Of a stretch of 5,837 nt of DNA, positions 1 to 5,635 are shown in pieces (position 1 is the stretch's first letter; each line of letters begins with the position of its first letter). The position numbers and the translations under genes were made by a program. The notes under the pieces are model-generated. The model did no database searches and was not told the origin of the DNA. It saw only the letters and a program-made list of their open reading frames with translations. Source of the stretch: JAWLCQ01 sp041687095 (lineage in GTDB: Bacteria; Planctomycetota; Phycisphaerae; SM23-33); the NCBI GenBank assembly GCA_041687095.1, contig JAWLCQ010000253.1:1-5837 (forward strand), read 5' to 3'.

Positions 1-4
1 GGTA

Positions 5-37
5 CTGCCCCCCCCCGTCGCAGGAGGGGGGGGGCAG
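5..37. repeat. Perfect 12-bp G/C hairpin (C9/G9 stem)
   Basis: Bases 5-16 (CTG followed by nine C) pair perfectly with bases 26-37 (nine G followed by CAG), leaving a 9-base loop at 17-25. No T-tract follows, so it is not a classic intrinsic terminator. The nine-G run could also take part in a quadruplex. The structure is directly visible; any role (transcription end, repeat-family signature) is inference. The window starts only four bases upstream, so the gene to the left cannot be seen. Homopolymer lengths here are prone to sequencing error. Confidence 0.7.
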
Positions 38-80
38 GAAACCGCCGGCGCAGGAGGTAGAGGGGGCAGGAGACCCCCTA
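19..80. repeat. Degenerate ~32-bp tandem repeat, left part (split by the IS)
   Basis: A unit beginning GGGGGCAGGA occurs at 30-61 and again at 62-80, where the IS interrupts it. The second unit continues at 1319-1332 beyond the IS. Each unit also contains CGCAGGAGG (49-57 and 1320-1328), and a further copy of that core lies at 19-27, so two full units and part of a third are present. Up to the end of the GCAGGAGGT core, the two full units differ by three substitutions and one extra base. The match across the IS shows that this was continuous repeat DNA before insertion. Confidence 0.6.
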
Positions 81-112
81 GTGGCCCTGGCCATAAGTAA
101 TGCAACGAATTC
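81..112 (+). repeat. IS630 left terminal inverted repeat (IRL)
   Basis: 32 bases starting GTGGCCCTGGCCATAAGTAA and ending in GAATTC, identical to the reverse complement of 1285-1316. It includes an imperfect palindrome (TGGCC-CT-GGCCA), which could be part of the transposase binding site (inference). Confidence 0.95.
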
Positions 113-169
113 GCGTCCTACCATTCCGGGGAAGAGACCGACTCATCCTGGTGGGGTAGGAGACTTGCC

Positions 170-1286
170 ATGCGGGGGCGCAGGCCTGACGGCATAGCGG
201 TCGCGGATGCGGACCGCCCGATCCTCGAACACATCGCCCGCAGCCGTTCGCTGCCGTGGTTCCAGGTGCGACGGGCCCGCGTGATCCTGGCCATCGCCGA
301 CGGCGAGCGGCCCACCACGCTGGCCGCCCAGATCGGGTGCGACCGAACGACCATCTGGCGCATCTGTCGCTGCTATCTGCACGAGGGGCTGGCATCCGTG
401 TTGGCCGAAGCCGCGCGGAGCGGGCATCCGCCGCGGATTTCCCCCCCTCCAGCGGGCGCAGATCGTGCAGTTGGCCTGCCTGGAGCCCATCGCCCGCGGC
501 CTGCACGTGACGCACTGGTCCAGCGCGGACCTGGCTCGCCAAGCCGTGGCCGACGGGATCGTGCCAACCATCAGCCCCCGGACCGTCCGCCGCATTCTCC
601 ATGACGTCGACCTGCAGCCCCACCGCACCCGGTACTGGAAGACTTCCCGCCTGGACCCGCAGTTCAAGCAACGGGCCGAGCAGATCCTCTGGTGCTACGC
701 CAATGCCGGGCGTTTGGCGGCCCAGGGCATCTGGGTCGTCTGCGCCGACGAGATGCCCAACCTGCAGGTGCTGGAGCGGCGGCCCATCCGCCGAGCGATC
801 CCCGGGTACATCGAGCACCAGGAGTTCGAGTACGTCCGGCACGGGACGGTCAACGTGCTGCTGTTCCTGATCGTCCACAGCGGACACATGGTGGCCACGT
901 GCCCGGATCGCAAGGACGCCGCCCACTACATCGACGCCCTGAGCCGGTTCCGCCGTCAGCACCGTTGGCTGAAGAGGGTGTTCCTGATCCACGACGGCGA
1001 CCCCAGCCACACCGCGGCGGCCACCAAGCAATACCTGGAGAGCAGCGACGGGTGGTGGCGGTCCCGCTTCACGCCGGTACACGCCTCGTGGCTGGACCAG
1101 GCCGAACTGCTGGGAGGCGCGTTCCATCATCGCTACCTCACCCGTCAGTCCTGGACCCGTCGTGGGTTGTTCACCGAGCATATTCACGCCTCATCGCTGG
1201 AGTACAACCAGCGGTACGCTCATCCGTTCGAGTGGACCTGGACCAACCAGCGGATGCGCCGGTGGTTCGCCCAGCACGCGGAATGA
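170..1286 (+). CDS. IS630-family DDE transposase, two frames joined by a +1 shift
   Basis: This transposase moves the surrounding IS. The first frame starts at ATG 170, with TAGGAG at 157-162 as ribosome binding site seven bases upstream. It encodes an N-terminal helix-turn-helix (residues ~48-70, LAAQIGCDRTTIWRICRCYL) followed by the typical GLASVLAEAARSGHPP linker. At the C7 run 441-447 the reading frame must skip one base (+1) to reach the second frame. The fused product would have 371 residues, normal for the family. After the joint come a second winged-helix region (~117-158) and the catalytic domain: Asp193 in CADE, Asp275 in HDGDPSH and Glu312 in HASWLDQAE, with 36 residues between the last two. 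The first frame alone would stop at 604 with no catalytic residues. The second frame can be read from GTG 465, but no protein homology supports a start there. The shift may be programmed slippage, a disabling indel or a sequencing error. Confidence 0.9.
441..447 (+). other. C7 frameshift/slippage site in the transposase
   Basis: Seven consecutive C follow ATTT. In the upstream frame this reads ATT TCC CCC CCT CCA. Conserved transposase sequence resumes as CTC CAG CGG GCG CAG (L-Q-R-A-Q), which requires skipping one base, or loss of one C in the transcript or DNA. The joint would read R-I-S-P-L-Q-R-A-Q, as expected for an IS630 linker. Polymerase slippage or ribosomal shifting on a C-run is plausible. 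A mutation or a homopolymer base-calling error fits equally well. Confidence 0.7.
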
Positions 1287-1316
1287 ATTCGTTGCATTAC
1301 TTATGGCCAGGGCCAC
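1285..1316 (-). repeat. IS630 right terminal inverted repeat (IRR)
   Basis: Exact 32-base reverse complement of 81-112, ending CCAGGGCCAC just before the duplicated TA at 1317-1318. The transposase stop codon TGA (1284-1286) overlaps its inner edge, so the gene fills the element right up to the terminus. Confidence 0.95.
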
Positions 1317-1318
1317 TA

Positions 1319-1332
1319 GCGCAGGAGGTGCG
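1319..1332. repeat. Continuation of the ~32-bp tandem repeat beyond the IS
   Basis: GCGCAGGAGGTGCG continues the repeat unit broken at 80. Joined to 62-80 it gives a 33-base unit closely matching 30-61. This reconstructs the pre-insertion site and the single CTAG target. Confidence 0.55.
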
Positions 1333-1354
1333 GAGAACCCGTGTTCCGCCCCGC

Positions 1355-1366
1355 GCTCGCGCGAGC
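1355..1366. repeat. 12-bp perfect palindrome
   Basis: GCTCGCGCGAGC is its own reverse complement. Its last base is the first base of the hairpin formed with the adjacent 25-bp tandem repeat. It could be a protein-binding site or part of a repeat-element end. No function can be assigned from the sequence. Confidence 0.5.
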
Positions 1367-1443
1367 ACGGCTGCAAACAGCGCAGCCGTGGCACCCGGCA
1401 AACAGCGCAGCCGTGGCACCCGGCAGGAGATCCGTGGCACCCG
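1366..1443. repeat. 25-bp tandem repeat with hairpin arms (REP-like)
   Basis: Two identical 25-base copies lie head to tail at 1373-1397 and 1398-1422 (starting GCAAACAGCGCAGCCGTGGC). A shortened third copy at 1423-1443 keeps the CCGTGGCACCCG end. CACGGCTGC at 1366-1374 can pair with GCAGCCGTG at 1382-1390 (7-base loop) or with the same sequence at 1407-1415, giving alternative 9-bp stems. The arrangement resembles repetitive extragenic palindromes, but membership of a genome-wide family cannot be tested here. No reading frame in it looks like a protein. Confidence 0.75.
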
Positions 1444-1501
1444 CGACTGCGACCTTGCGATGGCCCGGCTTCTTTTCCCTCCAGGCGGTCCCGGCAGGCG
1501 G

Positions 1502-1530
1502 TTGCCTCGGGTCCGCGTGCGGAGTAAAGT
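1502..1530 (+). promoter_or_regulatory. Weak sigma70-like promoter candidate for the sulfatase
   Basis: TTGCCT (1502-1507) and TAAAGT (1525-1530) are separated by 17 bases and each matches four of six positions of the -35 and -10 consensus. Transcription would start near 1537 and give a leader of about 30 bases. The matches are modest in GC-rich DNA and promoter rules for this kind of organism are poorly known, so this is only a candidate. Confidence 0.3.
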
Positions 1531-1566
1531 GCCCGCACACCCGCAAACCCCGAGAGGTCCACCGCC

Positions 1567-3042
1567 ATGCAGTCGCAACCGAACGTCGTTTACATCCTCG
1601 CCGATGACATGGGCTACGGCGATGTGTCGTGCCTGAACCCCGACTCCAAGATCCGCACCCCGCACCTCGACCGCCTGGGGGCGGGGGGGATGCGGTTCAC
1701 CGACGCGCACGCCTCGTCGGCGGTCTGCACCCCGTCGCGGTACAGCATCCTCACGGGGCGGTACAACTGGCGGTCGGAACTCAAGCAGGGCGTGCTCATG
1801 GGGTACGCCCCGCACCTCATCGAGGACCGGCGGATGACGGTGGCGGGGTACCTGCGGGAGCAGGGCTACCGCACGGCCGCCGTGGGCAAGTGGCACCTGG
1901 GCTGGGACTGGGCGAAGACCGGCCCCGGGGAGACCGACGTGGACTACGCCGCCCCCATCACCCACGGGCCCTGCGACGCAGGGTTCGACGAGTTCTTCGG
2001 CATCAGCGCGTCGCTCGACATGGCGCCCTACGTGTACGTTCAGAACGACCGCGCCACTGCGCTGCCCGACCGCGAGGACCCCGGATGCGACCTCCCGCAG
2101 AATCGTCCCGCGGGCGACGTGGGGTTCCGCTTCTGGCGCCCGGGGCCCATCGCCCCGGACTTCCGCCACGAGGACGTCCTGCCCACCCTCACCCAGCGCT
2201 CCGTCTCCTTCATCGAGCGCCAGGCGGGCAGTGAGAAACCGTTCTTCCTCTACTTCCCGCTCCCCGCCCCCCACACGCCCATCCTCCCGCTGCCCCAGTG
2301 GCAGGGCAAGTCGGGCACGAACGCCTACGGGGACTTCTGCCTCATGGTCGACGACGTCGTCGGGCAGATCATGGCCGCCCTCGAACGCACCGGGGCGGCC
2401 GACAACACCATCCTCATCTTCACCACCGATAACGGCTGCTCCCCGTCGGCCGACTTCCCGGGACTCGCCAAGCTCGGGCACAACCCGAGCTACGTCTTCC
2501 GCGGCCACAAGGCCGACATCTACGAAGGCGGGCATCGCATCCCGCTGCTGGTCCGCTGGCCGCAACGCATCGCCGCCGGGGCCACCTGCGAGCAGACGGT
2601 CTGTCTGACGGACCTGTTCCGCACGCTCTCCGACGTCGTCGGGCAGCCCCTCCCCGACACCGCCGCCGAGGACAGCGTGAGCAACCTGCCCCTGTGGGAC
2701 GGGAGCACCGAGCCCGTCCGCGAGGCGACGGTGCACCACTCCATCAACGGGTCGTTCTCCATCCGCCAGGGGCGGTGGAAGCTCGAACTGTGCCCGGGGT
2801 CCGGCGGGTGGAGCTACCCCCGCCCGGGCAAGGAGGACGCGGGGCTCCCGCCCATCCAGCTCTACGACCTCGCCGACGACGTCGGGGAGCGCCGCAACCT
2901 CCACGCCGACCACCCCGAGATCGTCGAGACGCTCACCAGGCTGCTGACCCGCTACGTCCGCGACGGCCGAAGCACCCCCGGAACCCCGCAGCCCAACACC
3001 GGTCCCCGCACGTGGCCGCAACTGGCGTGGATGCTGGAATAG
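1567..3042 (+). CDS. Type I (formylglycine-dependent) sulfatase, arylsulfatase-like
   Basis: This alkaline-phosphatase-superfamily enzyme hydrolyses sulfate esters. The 491-residue product is full length for the family. Visible motifs are: the metal-binding start NVVYILADDMGYGD with Asp13-Asp14; C-T-P-S-R at 54-58, where Cys54 would be converted to formylglycine; GKWHLG at 107-112 with Lys108 and His110; APHTP with His236; TTDNG with Asp288-Asn289 as further metal ligands; and GHKADIYEGGHRIP with Lys315. The C-terminal GRSTPGTPQ region is typical of planctomycete-type arylsulfatases. ATG 1567 is the first start after an in-frame TAA at 1525, and GAGAGG (1552-1557) is its ribosome binding site. 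There is no N-terminal signal peptide, since the conserved core begins at residue 5, so the enzyme is probably cytoplasmic. The substrate cannot be told from sequence; candidates are sulfated polysaccharide fragments or small aryl/alkyl sulfates. It stands alone, with no carbohydrate-active or maturase gene in view. Confidence 0.95.
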   Translation: MQSQPNVVYILADDMGYGDVSCLNPDSKIRTPHLDRLGAGGMRFTDAHASSAVCTPSRYSILTGRYNWRSELKQGVLMGYAPHLIEDRRMTVAGYLREQGYRTAAVGKWHLGWDWAKTGPGETDVDYAAPITHGPCDAGFDEFFGISASLDMAPYVYVQNDRATALPDREDPGCDLPQNRPAGDVGFRFWRPGPIAPDFRHEDVLPTLTQRSVSFIERQAGSEKPFFLYFPLPAPHTPILPLPQWQGKSGTNAYGDFCLMVDDVVGQIMAALERTGAADNTILIFTTDNGCSPSADFPGLAKLGHNPSYVFRGHKADIYEGGHRIPLLVRWPQRIAAGATCEQTVCLTDLFRTLSDVVGQPLPDTAAEDSVSNLPLWDGSTEPVREATVHHSINGSFSIRQGRWKLELCPGSGGWSYPRPGKEDAGLPPIQLYDLADDVGERRNLHADHPEIVETLTRLLTRYVRDGRSTPGTPQPNTGPRTWPQLAWMLE

Positions 3043-3075
3043 CCTGTCCATCCATGAGTGGCAGGCATGGGGCGC

Positions 3076-3148
3076 GCGGACGCCCAATACCAAGCCCGGT
3101 TCCCGACCGCGAGCGAGTCCGGAACCGGGCTTGCCATTGGGCGTCCGC
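3076..3148. terminator. Long hairpin after the sulfatase, possible terminator or mobile/REP-type repeat
   Basis: Arms at 3076-3103 and 3121-3148 pair over 28 positions with only two adjacent mismatches (26 of 28), around a 17-base loop at 3104-3120. The outer segment starts GCGGACGCCCAAT and the inner one ends AAGCCCGGTTCC. It begins 34 bases after the sulfatase stop, where a terminator is expected. However, no T-tract follows, and the stem is much longer than ordinary intrinsic terminators. It may instead be a small non-autonomous repeat or an RNA-processing structure. Confidence 0.6.
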
Positions 3149-3205
3149 TCAGGGCCCATGCGGGTTCTGGAGGCGCCCTCCCGGTAACGGCCGCACACCG
3201 CAGCG

Positions 3206-3211
3206 TAGAAT
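3206..3211 (+). promoter_or_regulatory. Candidate -10 element (TAGAAT)
   Basis: TAGAAT matches five of six positions of the TATAAT consensus and lies 51 bases before the start at 3263. No convincing -35 element lies at the usual distance (GGTAAC at 3183-3188 is poor). This is a possible promoter separating the downstream gene from the sulfatase. Confidence 0.3.
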
Positions 3212-3262
3212 GAACCGGAAGGGATCCAGCGCTCCGGACGGCGATCCGGGCAGGGTGAGCAT

Positions 3263-4396
3263 ATGAGCGACATCGGGACCGGACAGAACCTGCGCGGGGA
3301 AGTGGTGTACATCTTCGCCTACGACCTCGCCTACGACATGGAACGCGAGCCCGTGGCGGGCATGCTCGGGCAGGAGGCGACGGAGTACGTCATCTACCCC
3401 AGCAAGCGGAGCCCCAAGTACCAGTTCTTCTACCGCCCCCGCTACGTGGAACTGCCCCCCCACACCGTCCGCGTGGGGGAGCAGGAGGTCCCCATCCGCC
3501 GGATGGTGAAGCTCTTCAACATCGGGGCCCTGAGCTTTCAGATCCGCGTGCCCTTCGAGGTCCGGGACCTCACCGACCTGGTGGCCTACCACGACCTGGA
3601 GATCGCCGGGACCCCGCTGGAGACCCACGCCCGCGAACTCGCCGAACGCCTCCGCGAGGAACTCGCCCCGTACTGCATCCGCCCCGTCGACCGCGTCCGC
3701 GAGGGCGAGGCGTACACCGTCTTCTGCCTCGACCGCATCCCGGCCGCCGACACGCCCGATCAGACCGCCGAACACTGGTTCCAGACCCACCGCCGCACCG
3801 TCGCCGGCCTCCTCACCCAGGAGGAGAACCCCGACGAACTCTCCGACCAGGAGGCCGACGAGTCCGCCGGCCGCTACCTGAGCTACTACAACTCCGACCT
3901 CACCGTCGTCGACTGGGACGCCGCCCTCGTCGCCGGGATGGGGCCCGCCCTGGACGAGGTGCTGCACGTGATGGAACTCGCCAACGTCCAGCTCGTCGAA
4001 CTGGGCGCCTACGACCAGATCCTCGACCGCGCGCTGGAGGCGTCGTACCGGCACATGTCGCGGTCGCGGTTCGCCGCCCTCCGGCGGGAGCACCGCTCGC
4101 TCCGCGAGATCCGCGTGGACCTCGCGTGCCTCAGCGACGAGCTGGTGAACATCACCAAGTTCTTCGGCGACTGGCACCTGGCGAAGATCCACGAGAACCT
4201 CTCCGAGCGGTTCCACCTGGGGGCGTGGCACCAGACGATCGACGATAAGGTGACGACCCTCGCGGGGCTGTACGGCCTGCTGCAGCAGGACCGCACGAAC
4301 CTCATCATGATCATCCTGGAGGCGATGATCGTCCTGCTGTTCATCGTGGACCTCGTGCCGCTGTTCCTGCAGGCGCTGCGGGGGCTGGGGCTGTAG
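3263..4396 (+). CDS. Conserved-looking membrane-anchored protein of unknown function
   Basis: I do not firmly recognise this 377-residue protein. Residues ~12-110 look like a mixed alpha/beta domain beginning GEVVYIFAYDLAYD. Residues ~118-180 are mixed, and a strongly acidic stretch with many Glu and Asp lies at ~186-201. From ~218 to 345 it is helical and rich in charge, including MELANVQLVELGAYD (237-251) and a basic patch RHMSRSRFAALRREHRS (263-279). A single hydrophobic segment at ~346-370 ends the protein, followed by only seven residues, so it is probably tail-anchored with the bulk in the cytoplasm. This layout, a soluble domain followed by long helices and a C-terminal membrane anchor preceded by an LxxxQQDR-like turn, recalls the RMD1/YagE (DUF155) family, but the match is by architecture only. 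ATG 3263 has AGGGTGAG (3252-3259) just upstream. The gene is alone on its strand between the hairpin at 3076-3148 and the convergent nuclease gene. Confidence 0.85.
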   Translation: MSDIGTGQNLRGEVVYIFAYDLAYDMEREPVAGMLGQEATEYVIYPSKRSPKYQFFYRPRYVELPPHTVRVGEQEVPIRRMVKLFNIGALSFQIRVPFEVRDLTDLVAYHDLEIAGTPLETHARELAERLREELAPYCIRPVDRVREGEAYTVFCLDRIPAADTPDQTAEHWFQTHRRTVAGLLTQEENPDELSDQEADESAGRYLSYYNSDLTVVDWDAALVAGMGPALDEVLHVMELANVQLVELGAYDQILDRALEASYRHMSRSRFAALRREHRSLREIRVDLACLSDELVNITKFFGDWHLAKIHENLSERFHLGAWHQTIDDKVTTLAGLYGLLQQDRTNLIMIILEAMIVLLFIVDLVPLFLQALRGLGL

Positions 4397-4416
4397 GCGT
4401 GCGCTGGATCCGCGCG

Positions 4417-4544
4417 TAGGGCGTGCAGGTTCTGCCGGAGCGAAGCGCAGGCAGGTTCTGCGCGCGGGACGGGCGTGTGGGGGGCGCGCCGCCGCCATCC
4501 CGCGTGCAGACGGCTCCGCTGGGCTCCGCCGCCTGCACGCCCTA
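4417..4544. terminator. Nested inverted repeats between convergent genes, probable bidirectional terminator
   Basis: TAGGGCGTGCAGG at 4417-4429 is the exact reverse complement of 4532-4544 (13 bp). The right arm can also pair with GCGTGCAG at 4502-4509 over 8 bp (4533-4540), which gives a tighter hairpin with a 23-base loop. GCAGGTTCTGC occurs twice, at 4425-4435 and 4451-4461. The region occupies most of the 152 bases between two genes that converge here, so ending transcription from both sides is the natural role. No T-tracts are visible, so the mechanism is uncertain. Confidence 0.5.
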
Positions 4545-4548
4545 CCTG

Positions 4549-5577
4549 TCAGATCAGGGCCCGCTGCGCCGTGCCGTCGTTCCCGGTGGCCGCGAAGTAG
4601 CGTTTGCGGATGAGGGAGGCGAGGTGGCGGCGGGTGGCGGCGGTGGCGTCGGGGAGGGGGATCTGGCCCCCGGCCATCGAGTGGTGCCCGCCCCCCGTCC
4701 CCTTGCCGGAGACGATGCGTTTGGCGACGGCGTCGGCCTCCCCGGCGGGGGCGCTGGTGCGGACGCTGAGCAGGACGCGGGTGTCGTGGTAGCCCCAGAC
4801 CAGGGACCAGGCCGCCTCCTCGTGGCGCAGCAGCAGGTCGGCGACCTCGGCGATCATGTCGGGGTTGTCGACCGCCCCGAGGTCGCAGTGGATGCTCGTC
4901 CCGCACAGCCGCGCCCGGTCCAGGGCGATGAACAGCAGGCGGAAGTAGTCCGTGGGCACCTGCCCGCGCTGGATGTTGCCCAGCATGCGGCGGTTGGCCT
5001 TGGGGTAGAGGTACTCGTAGGCGGCCATGTCGGCGTGGGTGCTCTTGCGGCCGAGGTCCTGCGTGTCGCTGCGGATCCCGTACAGCAACGCCGTCGCCAG
5101 CGGCGCATCAGGCTCGATTCCCGCCTCCTGCAGGTACTCGGTGAGGAGGGTGCAGGTGGCCCCGTAGCGGGAGCGGACGTCGTGGAACTCCGCCAGGCGG
5201 GTCTCGGGGCGAGCGGGGTGGTGATCGAAGACGATGTGCGCCCGCACGCCCGCGGGGAGGGAGTTGTTCCCCGTGCCGGGCTGGGTATCGACGAGGGCGA
5301 CGAGGTCGAAGCGCTTAAAGTCGATGTCGCGGAGGGGGCGGAGGTTGAGGTCGAGGTAGCGGATGAGGGCGCGGTTCTCGGCCCGCCCGACGGTGCCCCC
5401 GCAGGTGATGGAGCACTGAAGCCCGCCCGTGTTGGCGATCTTCCGCAGCGCCGCCGCCGCCCCCAGCGCGTCGGGGTCGGGGTTGTCCTGCAGGACGATG
5501 AGCAGCATGGACTTGTCCCGCAGGAGGTCCTGCAGATCGAGGAGATATTTGGCGGTCCGCTGGCGGGCGCGCGTCAT
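4549..5577 (-). CDS. DHH/DHHA1 phosphoesterase, NrnA-like (nanoRNase/pAp phosphatase)
   Basis: This family hydrolyses short oligoribonucleotides and 3'-phosphoadenosine 5'-phosphate (pAp) using paired Mn ions in the cytoplasm. The 342-residue protein carries the ordered DHH motifs: NPDPDA with Asp34 and Asp36, Asp97 in LVDTQ, the name-giving Asp118-His119-His120 in FDHHP, and Asp171 in RSDTQD. The C-terminal DHHA1 domain has the substrate-binding GGGHH at 295-299. Length and layout fit NrnA rather than the longer RecJ. The usual motif I His (HxxPDxD) is replaced by Gln30 in LQDNPDPD, so one expected metal ligand is missing. The start is the ATG at 5577-5575. GGAGG at 5594-5590 lies 12 bases upstream, slightly far, and a TGA-TAG pair in the leader blocks extension in other frames. 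The gene converges on the unknown membrane protein and follows a probable exonuclease III gene on the same strand. Exact substrate preference cannot be read from sequence. Confidence 0.93.
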   Translation of the reverse strand: MTRARQRTAKYLLDLQDLLRDKSMLLIVLQDNPDPDALGAAAALRKIANTGGLQCSITCGGTVGRAENRALIRYLDLNLRPLRDIDFKRFDLVALVDTQPGTGNNSLPAGVRAHIVFDHHPARPETRLAEFHDVRSRYGATCTLLTEYLQEAGIEPDAPLATALLYGIRSDTQDLGRKSTHADMAAYEYLYPKANRRMLGNIQRGQVPTDYFRLLFIALDRARLCGTSIHCDLGAVDNPDMIAEVADLLLRHEEAAWSLVWGYHDTRVLLSVRTSAPAGEADAVAKRIVSGKGTGGGHHSMAGGQIPLPDATAATRRHLASLIRKRYFAATGNDGTAQRALI

Positions 5578-5635
5578 CGGCTATCACTGCCTCCGGGCGG
5601 ACTTCGGTGTGGAGAGGCGATTCCGGAGGCTCTCC

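Larger units (their letters stand above)
81..1316 (+). mobile_element. Complete IS630-family insertion sequence
   Basis: A 1236-bp element bounded by perfect 32-bp terminal inverted repeats (81-112 and 1285-1316). It is flanked by TA on both sides (79-80 and 1317-1318). The outer junctions both read CTAG, matching the established IS630-family habit of inserting into TA, preferably within CTAG, and duplicating TA. It contains one transposase region in two frames (170-1286) whose stop codon runs into the right inverted repeat. Identical ends and an intact duplication suggest a recent insertion. Removing the element and one TA restores a continuous tandem repeat around the site. Family assignment rests on the ends, the target and the DDE motifs of the transposase. 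Confidence 0.95.

Noticed and set aside
465..467. GTG as an independent start of a catalytic-domain transposase protein
   Set aside because: Conserved IS630-type sequence in this frame already begins upstream at 447, no ribosome binding site stands out before 465, and the family normally has one continuous protein including the helix-turn-helix.
78..1187. Long open frame of 369 codons on the minus strand inside the IS
   Set aside because: It lies opposite the transposase, starts in the inverted repeat and reads as low-complexity Gly/Val/Pro/Arg-rich sequence. GC-rich third positions on the coding strand create such open antisense frames.
1366..1443. Possible CRISPR array from the 25-bp direct repeats
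   Set aside because: The copies are directly adjacent with no unique spacers, only about three copies exist and no cas gene is in view. It is a tandem repeat.
692..1636. 314-codon plus-strand open frame crossing the IS right end
   Set aside because: It overlaps the catalytic part of the transposase in another frame and runs over the inverted repeat into the sulfatase start. It has no domain-like content.
1297..3312. 671-codon minus-strand open frame opposite the sulfatase
   Set aside because: It runs through the tandem repeat, the whole sulfatase and the long hairpin without recognisable motifs. The sulfatase on the other strand has all family motifs, so this is a shadow frame.
3149..4906. 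585-codon minus-strand open frame
   Set aside because: It spans the unknown membrane protein on the opposite strand, the convergent intergenic repeats and part of the DHH gene in another frame. Its composition (Arg/Pro/Gly, then Val/Glu-rich) is typical of a shadow.
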